NCBI RefSeq assembly: GCF_001605725.1
Contig: NZ_CP011530.1
Span: 2,418,001 to 2,482,000 of the forward strand
DNA from: Mycobacteroides immunogenum
GTDB lineage: Bacteria; Actinomycetota; Actinomycetes; Mycobacteriales; Mycobacteriaceae
Length of the DNA: 64,000 bases
Direction of reading: 5' to 3'
A program made the translations under genes and the position numbers. The notes beneath the pieces were generated by a model, which had not been told where the DNA came from, searched no databases, and worked only from the letters and a program-made list of their open reading frames with translations. The number at the start of each line of letters is the position of its first letter. The stretch's first letter is position 1. Positions 55,273-63,612 of the stretch are shown piece by piece.

Positions 55273-55303
55273 CGGCGATGTACAGACGTTGGGGCGGTGG
55301 CGC

Positions 55304-55747
55304 ATGACGCGATCGGCGGCCGCAGAGCCCAGCGGTGGCCTGCTGGGGCCGGTCATGGCGGTGTTCGGTGCGGTCTTCGTGGGGCTGGGCATCTGGGGGG
55401 CCAGCGACCCGGCATCATTCGGCAGTACCATCGCGAATTTCGGTGTGTACAACCCGCATCTGATCCACGATTACGCCGTGTGTTCCATCACCTTTGGCAC
55501 GGGGCTGTTGTTGGGTTGGCGGGCACCGGAGTGGCGCGCGCCGACACTGATCTTGGCTGCGATCTGGAATGGCCTGCATGGCTATTTCCACATCGTTGAC
55601 ATGGACATGGCCAACACCAAATTTCTCGGACCCGTCGAAGCGATACTGCTGTGCTCGACCAGCGCGGTGCTGGCCGCACTAGGCATACGGGAATGGCGGC
55701 GCATCAACAGATCTAACGCTGAACACCAGGAGATGAGGGAGCAATGA
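55304..55747 (+). CDS. Small membrane protein, four helices
   Basis: This 147-residue protein shows four hydrophobic segments (about 12-32, 48-67, 74-90, 100-120), with Asn-His pairs at their borders (NPHLIHDY, NGLHGYFHIVD). I do not recognise a defined family with certainty; small DoxX-like or DUF4345-like proteins are comparable. The ATG at 55304 is preceded by a G-rich site, and the end overlaps the hydrolase gene by 4 bp. Confidence 0.65.
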   Translation: MTRSAAAEPSGGLLGPVMAVFGAVFVGLGIWGASDPASFGSTIANFGVYNPHLIHDYAVCSITFGTGLLLGWRAPEWRAPTLILAAIWNGLHGYFHIVDMDMANTKFLGPVEAILLCSTSAVLAALGIREWRRINRSNAEHQEMREQ

Positions 55748-56637
55748 GCGCGAGGCTCGAGGAGAACCGCCACAGCGTCAACACTGACCACGGCCGCCTC
55801 AGCTACCTCGATATCGGCACCGGCCCGGTCGTGGTGTTCGTTCACGGAGTGCTCACCAACAGCCTGCTCTGGCGCAACGTGGTGACCGCGGCCGCGGCAA
55901 CTGGGCGGCGCTGTATTGCCCTGGATCTGCCCGGTCACGGACGCACATCCGTTCCGGCGGCACATGTCGACGTCACCCTGTCTGGGCTCGCCGAACTTGT
56001 CGTCGCCTTCCTCGACGGCATCGGAATCGACCAGTTCGACCTGGTGGCCAACGACACCGGGGGAGCGGTCGCGCAAATCATGGCCGCCGGCCACCCCCAT
56101 CGAATCAGGACCTTGGCCCTGACCAACTGTGATACCGAAGGTCACGTGCCGCCGAAACTGTTCAAACCGGTAGTGGCGCTGGCCCGGCCATCACTGATGG
56201 CCGCGATCGGTCCACGATTTTTTGCGCGGCCCGCAGTGCTCAGAACGCTCTTGGGTGCTGGCTATCGGAAACCCGGCCGCCTGCCGGACGACATCGTCGA
56301 ATCGTATGGACGGCCCGTGTTTGGCACCGCTGAGTCGTCACGCTTCCTGTCAAAGATGCTGCGGGCCATGGATACACGTGACCTTGAGGCTGCGCGCGCC
56401 GGTCTGGCGGCGTTCAGCAAGCCAACGTTGATCGCGTGGGGGCTAGGGGACTACTTCTTTCCACTCAAGTACGGGCAACGCCTGGCCGAACTTTTCGGTG
56501 GTCCCGTGACCTTCGAGACTGTGCCCGACGCCAAACTGTACTTTCCCGATGAGGACGCAGATCGGCTTCTGCCGCTGCTGTACAGACACTGGGATTCGGT
56601 GGGTCAGCGGGAACCCTCCGCCGAGGTGGGGGGTTGA
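55744..56637 (+). CDS. Alpha/beta hydrolase-fold protein with altered active site
   Basis: This 297-residue protein has the oxyanion motif VHGVLTN and DLPGHGRTS. The nucleophile elbow reads ANDTGGA, so the nucleophile would be Asp, as in epoxide hydrolases and dehalogenases. The usual catalytic His near the C-terminus is absent: the expected position falls in DAKLYFPDED. The Trp that follows Asp in haloalkane dehalogenases is Thr here. It may be a binding or atypical enzyme. ATGA overlap joins it to the membrane protein gene. Confidence 0.8.
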   Translation: MSARLEENRHSVNTDHGRLSYLDIGTGPVVVFVHGVLTNSLLWRNVVTAAAATGRRCIALDLPGHGRTSVPAAHVDVTLSGLAELVVAFLDGIGIDQFDLVANDTGGAVAQIMAAGHPHRIRTLALTNCDTEGHVPPKLFKPVVALARPSLMAAIGPRFFARPAVLRTLLGAGYRKPGRLPDDIVESYGRPVFGTAESSRFLSKMLRAMDTRDLEAARAGLAAFSKPTLIAWGLGDYFFPLKYGQRLAELFGGPVTFETVPDAKLYFPDEDADRLLPLLYRHWDSVGQREPSAEVGG

Positions 56638-56638
56638 G

Positions 56639-56827
56639 ATGTTGGAGATGAAGCCCGACTGCGAGAAATGCGGAGCACCACTGAATCACGGCGCAACCGC
56701 ATGGATTTGCAGTTATGAATGTACGTTCTGCCCCCAATGTCACAGTGCCCTGAAAACGTGCCCGAACTGCGGTGGCGAATTGACGACACGCCCGCGGAGG
56801 GGAACATCTACCGCTCCGGCTTCATGA
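56639..56827 (+). CDS. Small zinc-ribbon protein (DUF1272)
   Basis: A 62-residue protein with three CxxC pairs (CEKCGAPL, CTFCPQC, CPNCGGEL) and one more Cys (ICSYEC), typical of the DUF1272 family of small zinc-binding proteins. Function is unknown. The ATG begins 2 bp after the hydrolase stop region, with GAGGTGGGG upstream. Confidence 0.82.
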   Translation: MLEMKPDCEKCGAPLNHGATAWICSYECTFCPQCHSALKTCPNCGGELTTRPRRGTSTAPAS

Positions 56828-56893
56828 GTCCGTCGATTTCCAGATACCGGGAGTCGATTACAAAATAGAGTTCAGAGAGTAGTATCAGGGTCT

Positions 56894-57529
56894 ATGAGCG
56901 AATCCAAGCCGGGTCGCCGCGAGCGCTATGCCGCGCTGACACGCTCGGCGATAGTCGAGGCCGCCAGAATGCTATTTGTCGACCGAGGGTTCGACGACAC
57001 ATCGGTGGACGACATCGCCGACGCGGCCCAGGTGAGTAAAGGTGCCATCTACCACCACTTCAAAGACAAACAAGAGATATTCATCGACGTGTACCGCGAT
57101 GCCACCAAAGGTGTCATCGAAAACGTCGTGAAGGTTCTCATCGATGTACCCGCCGGGTCATGGGATCGGATTGAAGCCGCGGCGAGCGCGGTGATCAAGG
57201 GATACACCGACAACCGTGAGCCGCGCGTGCTCGTACGTCAGGTCATGGGTGTGCTGGGCGCGGAACGCACCCAGGCACTGGAGGGTGAGTTGGCGCTACC
57301 CCTCATACGTACGCTGCTTACCGAAGCGGAAGAGAACGGCGAATTGCGGGACCTCTCGATCGAAAAGGCTTCCCAGCTGATTTTCCGTGTTCTGTGTGAA
57401 TCTTCGTTATTGATCGCCAATTCCGCCGATTACACCGAAGCGGCGCAAGAGGTGGAAACAGTGATGTTGTACATGTTCGCCGGACTGCGTAAACCGCCGG
57501 CGACCGCACGCGCACGGCGTAAGAGCTAG
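56894..57529 (+). CDS. TetR-family repressor
   Basis: The first 60 residues form a TetR helix-turn-helix (ARMLFVDRGFDDTSVDDIADAAQVSKGAIYHHFKDKQEIF). The rest is a helical ligand domain. It is 211 residues long. The 66 bp before it hold two GTCGATT copies 21 bp apart, which may be its operator. It stands after the biosynthetic run and before a START gene; it may also bind the AGTCGGT repeats at 59157-59311. Confidence 0.9.
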   Translation: MSESKPGRRERYAALTRSAIVEAARMLFVDRGFDDTSVDDIADAAQVSKGAIYHHFKDKQEIFIDVYRDATKGVIENVVKVLIDVPAGSWDRIEAAASAVIKGYTDNREPRVLVRQVMGVLGAERTQALEGELALPLIRTLLTEAEENGELRDLSIEKASQLIFRVLCESSLLIANSADYTEAAQEVETVMLYMFAGLRKPPATARARRKS

Positions 57530-57538
57530 CAGAGCCTC

Positions 57539-57994
57539 ATGGAGACCATCGAGGTACGCCGCATCATCGCTGCCCCGATTGCCGACGTTTTCGACTGGGT
57601 CAGCAACGCTGATAATTACACCAACGCGCCGCTGTTCGTGGCGGCCAAGCTGGTACGTCCCGGCAGCGGTGCCGCATATGGAGCCGGCGCCATTCGGCGA
57701 TTCATCTTCCCCTTCGCCGTTGTGCACGAAGAGATCACACACTTCGACCCACCCCACTCATTCGGCTATCGCGTCATCAAGAGCAACCCGCCGGTGCGGC
57801 ACGAAGGCGGTGCGGTAGTCCTGACGTCAACTGCCCAGGGCACGAACCTCGTCTGGTCGTCCACCGCCGAGCTTCGGCTGCCCGTTCTCTCCGAACAAGC
57901 AACGCGACTGGTCTTGCCACGGCTATTTGGTCGAGCATTCTCTCAGGTCCTCGACGCTGCGCAATCCGCGCTTGAGGCTCGCGCCACCCGATAG
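57539..57994 (+). CDS. START/SRPBCC-family protein
   Basis: A 151-residue protein with the polyketide-cyclase fold: IAAPIADVFDWVSNADNYTNAP at the start and a long C-terminal helix after LVLPRLFGRAF. It follows the TetR stop by 9 bp, so both are probably on one transcript. Ligand unknown. Confidence 0.78.
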   Translation: METIEVRRIIAAPIADVFDWVSNADNYTNAPLFVAAKLVRPGSGAAYGAGAIRRFIFPFAVVHEEITHFDPPHSFGYRVIKSNPPVRHEGGAVVLTSTAQGTNLVWSSTAELRLPVLSEQATRLVLPRLFGRAFSQVLDAAQSALEARATR

Positions 57995-58000
57995 GGCCGT

Positions 58001-59122
58001 CTAACGGGTGTTGTCGGTACCGCTCCAGCGATCGCGTTCGCCCAGGCCGGGTGCCCAGCCCGCGGCGGGGCGGCCCGCGTATGCAGGCACCGCGCGGTGA
58101 ATCCCGATCTCGGGAATGTGGTTATGCACCACGATGCCGGATTCTTGCAGCGGACCGGCAATATCGGCCAGGGTGAACGCTTCGTTAGCGTCCAGGCAGC
58201 CGCGGCCCGCGAGATGCTCGCTGTTGAGGAGCTGCGCGGCCATCACCTCGGCGGCCTTGGCGGAACCGAGGTACCACCCGCTGCAGGTGATGATTCTGGA
58301 ATGCTCGAAATCGGGCGTTTTCAAGGAAACCCAAATGGAAACGGGCTCCTGCGTGGGGGTCTCAAACCTGCGCTGAAATCTCAAGAACGGCCACAACGGA
58401 AGCCGTCCCAAGATGTCACGCTTGTTCAAGCGCACAATCCAGGAGTTGAGTCGGCGGTTGTCGATGTAGCAGTAAGCGCGAACCATGCGGCCTGCGGCCA
58501 GCCGCTGCACCCAGCCGTCGTTACGTTCGGACCATCCGATGCACTCGGTGTCACCAATCGGCTCCGGGAACGAAATGACCACCGCGTCATGAGAGCCCGA
58601 GTAAGCCCCGTGCCGCCCTGATGTGGTGAAGTTTGCGTGGACCATCCGAATTCCTTCGGTGCCCCGATACCCATTCCACGGCAGCGGTACGGCGATCGTG
58701 ATGCGCCCCTTCCAGTACCGGTCAAACGAAAGTAGATCTCTGACAACCAGATTCGTTACGCCTGGCGCGAGACCGGCATTCAGCACAACGGTCCCTGAGG
58801 CATTCAGATATTGGTTCCGCAACCCTTGTTGTGCGGACATCTCGGTGATGGCGAGGCTGAGCAGCTTGGCCCCGGTGGTCAACGCAATCCTTTCGGCCGT
58901 GTAGTTCAGCGGCACCGTGTTCACAACGATGTCCGCTTCAGCCATGGCTTCGGCAACGGAATGCTCATCCTCGAGATCGACATAGACGGAATCGGATTGT
59001 CCATCGGGAGTGCGCAGGCCCCGCACTACATTCCAGTGACGGGCACTGAATACATCGCAAACAGCCTTGCCCAGCGCCCCCGATGCGCCAATGACAAGAA
59101 CCTTCGGCTGGATATTGCTCAT
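58001..59122 (-). CDS. Saccharopine dehydrogenase-like NAD(P)-binding protein
   Basis: This 373-residue protein has an N-terminal Rossmann motif (VLVIGASGALGKAV) and the layout of saccharopine dehydrogenase-like oxidoreductases (DLEDEHSVAEAMAEADIVVNTV, NAGLAPGVTNLVVRDL). It converges with the START gene, 6 bp apart. The substrate is not known. Its promoter region carries AGTCGGT repeats, so a local TetR or other regulator probably controls it. Confidence 0.8.
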   Translation of the reverse strand: MSNIQPKVLVIGASGALGKAVCDVFSARHWNVVRGLRTPDGQSDSVYVDLEDEHSVAEAMAEADIVVNTVPLNYTAERIALTTGAKLLSLAITEMSAQQGLRNQYLNASGTVVLNAGLAPGVTNLVVRDLLSFDRYWKGRITIAVPLPWNGYRGTEGIRMVHANFTTSGRHGAYSGSHDAVVISFPEPIGDTECIGWSERNDGWVQRLAAGRMVRAYCYIDNRRLNSWIVRLNKRDILGRLPLWPFLRFQRRFETPTQEPVSIWVSLKTPDFEHSRIITCSGWYLGSAKAAEVMAAQLLNSEHLAGRGCLDANEAFTLADIAGPLQESGIVVHNHIPEIGIHRAVPAYAGRPAAGWAPGLGERDRWSGTDNTR

Positions 59123-59156
59123 GAGCAGGGCGCTCCCTTCGGTCTAACTAATGTCA

Positions 59157-59311
59157 AGTCGGTGAAGCAGCTGCCCTCAAAGTAACCGACTTCGAGTCGG
59201 TAGGCAAGTAGTAGTCGGTTGCAATATTTCGGTATGGAGATAGCGGCCGGGCTGCCGCGATGACTGGGAATCGGAATCGGTGTACCGATGTGCGGAGATT
59301 CCTGAGTCGGT
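59157..59311. promoter_or_regulatory. AGTCGGT operator-like repeats
   Basis: In the 219-bp gap upstream of the dehydrogenase gene, AGTCGGT occurs at 59157, 59195, 59213 and 59305. An inverted ACCGACT at 59185 pairs with the second copy to give a perfect 17-bp palindrome with a TCG centre (59185-59201). This looks like a multi-site operator, with the TetR at 56894 a candidate binder. Confidence 0.55.
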
Positions 59312-59341
59312 CAGTGGCTGATCGTGTTGTGGTGCAGACGA

Positions 59342-59698
59342 TTAGCGCAACTGCACGACGTCGAAACGGTTCCCCTCGGGATCCTCCAGGGTGACGAAAT
59401 CGGCTGCCGGCGGGCGCGGCCAGTCGATGCGTTTGGCGCCGAGGCCGAGGAGTCGCGTCACCTCGCGTTCCTGGTCGTGTGTGTAGAGGTCCAGATGGGT
59501 ACGCGGAGGTACCTGCGCGACCGAATGCCGTTTGTCCAGTGAGAGGTTGGGGCCGACACCGCTTCGCGGCGCCAGTACCGCCCAGTCCTCACTCGGTGCT
59601 TGGCGTGGGGCGTAGTCCAAAGCCGCGGACCAGAACCGTAGCTGGCGGTCCAGGTCGTCGACCCGCAGGACTATCGCGCCGATGCGTACCGGAGTCAT
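59342..59698 (-). CDS. Glyoxalase/bleomycin-resistance-like protein
   Basis: This 118-residue protein has the vicinal oxygen chelate fold: IGAIVLRVDDLDRQLRFW at the start, HLDLYTHDQEREV in the middle and TLEDPEGNRFDVVQ at the end, a typical small VOC protein. The ATG overlaps the START gene stop by 4 bp. Substrate unknown. Confidence 0.85.
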   Translation of the reverse strand: MTPVRIGAIVLRVDDLDRQLRFWSAALDYAPRQAPSEDWAVLAPRSGVGPNLSLDKRHSVAQVPPRTHLDLYTHDQEREVTRLLGLGAKRIDWPRPPAADFVTLEDPEGNRFDVVQLR

Positions 59699-60198
59699 AC
59701 CTTCATGCTGACAGTTGCCGCGAGCCTGTTCAGTGTTTCTCGCATGGCTCGATGATTTACCGTGGGAAATCGCGCCAGCTCGAGCAACCATGGTGCGATG
59801 TTGGTTGAGTAATCGAAGGTTTCCCGCACCAGGGTTCGTGTCGGCGTCAGCGGTTCCAGCTCGTATCGCCAGGTGTGCCGGCCGAAGTTCTGCCAGGCGA
59901 TTCGGTACGGTTCGTCGAATTCGGTGACGACATTCGTCAGCCGGCCGCGGTGCGTGAGCGCGACGGCCGCTTGGACGAGCGCGGAGAGGGTCAGATTCGA
60001 CGGCCTGGTGCGCATTCGCATGGTGAATATCGCGCCCGGATGGAGGCGGTCGGGTGCGTCCAGCATGGGAGTGCGCACCGCATCCGTCCCGTCGAGCGCG
60101 GCATGATTCGCCGGATTGGCCAGCACATCGAATATCCGTGACGCGGCGCTGTCGATAACCAGCTCGACGGCCACGGTGCGATCCTCGGTCGGTATCAT
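59695..60198 (-). CDS. SRPBCC-family protein
   Basis: This 167-residue protein of START type has the pattern DSAASRIFDVLANPANHAALDG early and ETFDYSTNIAPWLLELA near the C-terminus. It is the first gene of a two-gene operon with the VOC protein, and divergent from a MarR gene that may control it. The ATG at 60198 was chosen; no strong ribosome site is seen. Confidence 0.8.
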   Translation of the reverse strand: MIPTEDRTVAVELVIDSAASRIFDVLANPANHAALDGTDAVRTPMLDAPDRLHPGAIFTMRMRTRPSNLTLSALVQAAVALTHRGRLTNVVTEFDEPYRIAWQNFGRHTWRYELEPLTPTRTLVRETFDYSTNIAPWLLELARFPTVNHRAMRETLNRLAATVSMKV

Positions 60199-60223
60199 TA
60201 GGCATATGATAGGCACGCGCACA

Positions 60224-60237
60224 TCATTTAACAATGA
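60224..60237. promoter_or_regulatory. TCATT/AATGA palindrome, likely MarR operator
   Basis: A perfect 5-bp inverted repeat with a 4-bp centre lies 26-39 bp before the SRPBCC start and 25 bp before the MarR gene, in the divergent promoter gap. Its position and AT-rich sequence fit a MarR operator. Confidence 0.45.
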
Positions 60238-60261
60238 ATATGATCGGACGATTCGACTAGT

Positions 60262-60726
60262 GTGGTGCCCGTGGCGCAACAGAATCCCGAAGGCCGGCCC
60301 GATCTCGCGGCGCTGATGGTTCCGCTCGGCCGGTCCTTGATGCGTGCGGAGTTGCCTCTTTTGGAGGCGCACGGTGTATCGATGTGGGCCTACGCCGTGC
60401 TTACGGCATTGCGCGACAATGAGGCAAGCAGTCAGGCCAGCCTGGCCGATGCCATTGGCGCCGACCGTACCCGCATCATCGCGGTACTGGACGATTTGCA
60501 GGAACGGAATTTGATCAATCGGCAACCCGACCCCAGTGATCGGCGAAGCAATCTGCTCTCACTGACCGCGGCCGGCCGCAAAACCGTTGCGGCGGCGCAG
60601 AAAGCGATTCAAGACAACGAAAGACGGATCTTGGCCGGCGTATCGGCGGCGGATCGCGACGCATTCTTGCGCGTACTGACGCATTTGGCGAGCCTTGGCG
60701 ATGCGGAGATCGCGCCCAGAAGCTAG
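60262..60726 (+). CDS. MarR-family regulator
   Basis: A winged-helix regulator of about 154 residues (MWAYAVLTALRDNEASSQASLADAIGADRTRIIAVLDDLQERNLINRQPDPSDRRSN). GTG codons at 60262, 60265 and 60271 all could serve as start; none has a strong ribosome site. It is divergent from the SRPBCC-VOC pair and its stop overlaps that of the monooxygenase gene by 4 bp on the other strand. Confidence 0.9.
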   Translation: MVPVAQQNPEGRPDLAALMVPLGRSLMRAELPLLEAHGVSMWAYAVLTALRDNEASSQASLADAIGADRTRIIAVLDDLQERNLINRQPDPSDRRSNLLSLTAAGRKTVAAAQKAIQDNERRILAGVSAADRDAFLRVLTHLASLGDAEIAPRS

Positions 60727-62204
60727 GCCGCTGGCGAGATCGCCTTCGATGCGGCGGTACCGAACCGCATGTTCTCGTCAATCCGATCGCGGTGGAACGC
60801 AAGAAAATCCAGCACATAGTTGTGCCGGATGGCCCACGGCCCCGACACTCCCGAGCGCGGCATATGGGCATCTCCACGCTGCACGTATCCGGAAGACAGA
60901 TTGAAGAATGGCCGCGCTTCGAGTTCCTCGCCGTGACGGTCCGGATAGGCGTGGGTGTATCCGCGCCTATCCATGTAGTCGAGAAGCCGCACCACGGCCC
61001 GCGCGCTCAGATCGGCGCGCAGTGTCCATGACGCATTGGTGTACCCCACGCTCCATGCGGCGTTCGGCACGCCCTCGATGAGATAGCCCTTGTAGATGAA
61101 CCGGCTGGGGGAGTCGATGGGGAGGCCGTCCACACTCAACGCGATGCCCCCAAAAATCTGCAGGTTCAACCCCGTTGCGGTGATCACCACATCGGCAGGC
61201 AGTTCCTCGCCCGAGCCCAGCCGGATACCAGAAGGGGTGAAGGTGTCGATGGTGTCGGTGACCATCCGGACTCCGCCGTTGCTGATGGCCTCGAAGAGGT
61301 CGCCGTCGGTGTCTGCGCACACGCGCTGATCCCACGGGTTGTAGCGCGGCGTGAAGTGCACATCGACCGGGTAATCGGCGGGGAGCAGCTTGGTGATGCG
61401 GCGCCTGAGGAACCATTTCGCGAAACCGGGTGCCTTGCGGCATACCTGGTACATGATCCAGTTGAATCCACCCAGCCAGATGCGTGCGAAATGTTGGACA
61501 ACGCTGAGTGGTAGCACTTTTCGAGCTAAATTCACCACCGTGTCGACGCGGGCGATCGGGTAGATGTAGCTCGGGGAACGCTGCAGCATGCTCACCTTGG
61601 CGCCGGCGCGCGCCAGCGAGGGCACCAGGGTAATGGCCGTGGCGCCGCTGCCGATGACCGTCACCTGCTTGCCGGCGCAGTCCAGGTCCTCGGGCCAGTG
61701 CTGGGGATGGATCAATTGTCCGGAGAAGTTCTCCACCCCGGGGAACTCCGGCGTGTATCCATCGTCATAGTTGTAGTAGCCGGTGCACAGGTACAGGAAC
61801 CGTGCGCGATAGGTCATCGTCCCTTCCGGGGTCTCGACGCGCACTGACCAGGTATCGGTGCCGGTTCCGAAGTCGGCGCCAGTGACCTTCGCGGAGAAGG
61901 TGATACGCCCGGCGATGTCGTAGTCCCGGGCAGCGTGCTCCAAATAGTCACGAATGTCCGCACCGTCGGCGATGGTGTTACGTTCGTGCCAGGGGTGGTA
62001 GCCAAAACTCAGCGTGTAGATATCGCTGTCGGAGCGTATTCCTGGGTACCGGAACAGGTCCCAGGTTCCGCCGATGCGTTCGCGGCGCTCGACGATGCGG
62101 AAACTGCGTCCGGCGGCGCTCAACCGGATGGCCGCATTGATGCCGGAGATTCCGGCACCCACGATGAGAACGTCTACGAGCTCGTCTCTCGACATATCCG
62201 ACAT
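60723..62204 (-). CDS. Baeyer-Villiger-type FAD monooxygenase
   Basis: This 493-residue protein has the FAD motif VGAGISGINAAI, the second nucleotide motif VIGSGATAITL and the BVMO fingerprint FxGxxxHxxxW as FSGQLIHPQHWP. Such enzymes, which include EthA of M. tuberculosis, use NADPH and oxygen on ketones or sulfur compounds. The length fits EthA-like enzymes. It converges with the MarR gene. The natural substrate is not known. Confidence 0.9.
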   Translation of the reverse strand: MSDMSRDELVDVLIVGAGISGINAAIRLSAAGRSFRIVERRERIGGTWDLFRYPGIRSDSDIYTLSFGYHPWHERNTIADGADIRDYLEHAARDYDIAGRITFSAKVTGADFGTGTDTWSVRVETPEGTMTYRARFLYLCTGYYNYDDGYTPEFPGVENFSGQLIHPQHWPEDLDCAGKQVTVIGSGATAITLVPSLARAGAKVSMLQRSPSYIYPIARVDTVVNLARKVLPLSVVQHFARIWLGGFNWIMYQVCRKAPGFAKWFLRRRITKLLPADYPVDVHFTPRYNPWDQRVCADTDGDLFEAISNGGVRMVTDTIDTFTPSGIRLGSGEELPADVVITATGLNLQIFGGIALSVDGLPIDSPSRFIYKGYLIEGVPNAAWSVGYTNASWTLRADLSARAVVRLLDYMDRRGYTHAYPDRHGEELEARPFFNLSSGYVQRGDAHMPRSGVSGPWAIRHNYVLDFLAFHRDRIDENMRFGTAASKAISPAA

Positions 62205-62249
62205 GATGCTCCTGATCGTCGTTGATGAGACAACATCTGATCCATCACG

Positions 62250-63515
62250 CTACCTCGTGAGGGGTGCCCGATAGCCCGAGAGTGCTTGCAAGACCGGTGC
62301 GGCGGCTCGGGCTGCCATCACCGCGTATGCCTCTTCGGTCTGCATCGCGATGTCGCGCGGATCCCGGGAACCCTGCTCGATCCGGTCCCGCACGAAGGCG
62401 AGTTCCACGACTTGCGCCGCGAAATTCTTCACCGCGGCAGCTCCAGGACCTCCGCTGATTCCTCTGGCCGTCGCAATAGCGTGTTTGCGTTCCTTGAGTG
62501 ATCCGAGCCAGGTTGCCTCATTGGGGGTGATCAGCCCGGCTGCCACCATGCCCGGTAGCTTCGCGGCGACCACGCGCTGTTCCTTGCGCCGGCTCCGCAC
62601 GCCGACCACGATCATCAGCACGAACATCGGCACCATCCACAACACGTACACGGCCAGGTAGCCCTTGAATCCGAGGAAGGAAGAGCCGTTCCATAGCCCG
62701 TGCATGAGCACGGCGACCAGGTATCCAGCCGCGATGCAGAGAAGTTTCCCTGCGGCACTGCGTTGCCGCAGGGCGTAGTACACGCCGACGCCGGTCATGC
62801 TCGTGAACAGCGAATGCGCGAACGGGCCGAGTCCGAGGCGGACTATCGCGGTCAGCACCGACTCGCCGAGGGTGTTGCCACTACCTATGTAGGCGATGTC
62901 TTCGAGCCATGCGAATCCGGCGGCGGTGATGCCCGCGTACACCAGGCAATCGGTCAGTGAGTTGAGTTCAAGGCGGCGCCGACCCGTCAGCATCAGGAGC
63001 AGAAATGCGCCCTTGGCGGCCTCTTCGATGAAGGGCGCACGGATGGCGACCGACGCGAAGGACGTGCTGCCGTCCGGCGAGCCCAAGGCCACCTCAAGAA
63101 CGATCGAGACGATGACGGCGAGTGACGCGCCCCAGACAAACGCCAGTACAAGGAGCCGTGAGGGCTCGGGTTCCCAGCGATCCAGCCACAGATAACACAG
63201 CACCACGATCCCGATCGCGACGCTGGAGAGAACCAGCCCGATCATCGCGCCGACCGGATTGGACAGGAGCAGGCCCGCGATGATCAACCCCGTCACCAGG
63301 GCAAGGGCGATGATGACGCCGATCGGCGCGCCCACCTTCTTGATCCGCTGGCCGAATCCGGGCATGGGCGGCATAGGTGCGGGCGTGGGCGCGTAGGACA
63401 CCACCGAAGAGTAGCTGTGCGCCCACTGGCTGGTGTCGCGACGGCCCGTCGGCGTTGCCCGTCGGGGTGGCCGGGTTTGTGCTGGTGGAGGGCGGTCTAG
63501 TAAGGTGAACTGCAT
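62250..63515 (-). CDS. PrsW-family intramembrane protease
   Basis: PrsW-like proteins are membrane-embedded metalloproteases with conserved Glu and His residues. This protein has 8-9 predicted helices, the catalytic-type EEAAKG motif in helix 3 or 4, and the HSLFTSMTG and HGLWNG segments with the other metal ligands. The first 50 residues are Pro-rich and cytosolic. The ATG at 63515 gives 421 residues; GTG 63401 or 63404 would be shorter alternatives. It is divergent from rpsA. Confidence 0.85.
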   Translation of the reverse strand: MQFTLLDRPPPAQTRPPRRATPTGRRDTSQWAHSYSSVVSYAPTPAPMPPMPGFGQRIKKVGAPIGVIIALALVTGLIIAGLLLSNPVGAMIGLVLSSVAIGIVVLCYLWLDRWEPEPSRLLVLAFVWGASLAVIVSIVLEVALGSPDGSTSFASVAIRAPFIEEAAKGAFLLLMLTGRRRLELNSLTDCLVYAGITAAGFAWLEDIAYIGSGNTLGESVLTAIVRLGLGPFAHSLFTSMTGVGVYYALRQRSAAGKLLCIAAGYLVAVLMHGLWNGSSFLGFKGYLAVYVLWMVPMFVLMIVVGVRSRRKEQRVVAAKLPGMVAAGLITPNEATWLGSLKERKHAIATARGISGGPGAAAVKNFAAQVVELAFVRDRIEQGSRDPRDIAMQTEEAYAVMAARAAAPVLQALSGYRAPLTR

Positions 63516-63612
63516 CTCTGCCGAATGTGCGGAGGTAAAAGCGCGTCCGCAGCTGAGGCTAGCTGCACCAGCATTGTCCCTACTACACAACCTGTCCGGA
63601 GCAACCCCACAC

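Noticed and set aside
55744..56637. Haloalkane dehalogenase that would pair with the halogenase
   Set aside because: The halide-binding Trp after the Asp is Thr and the catalytic His is missing, so a dehalogenase call is not supported.
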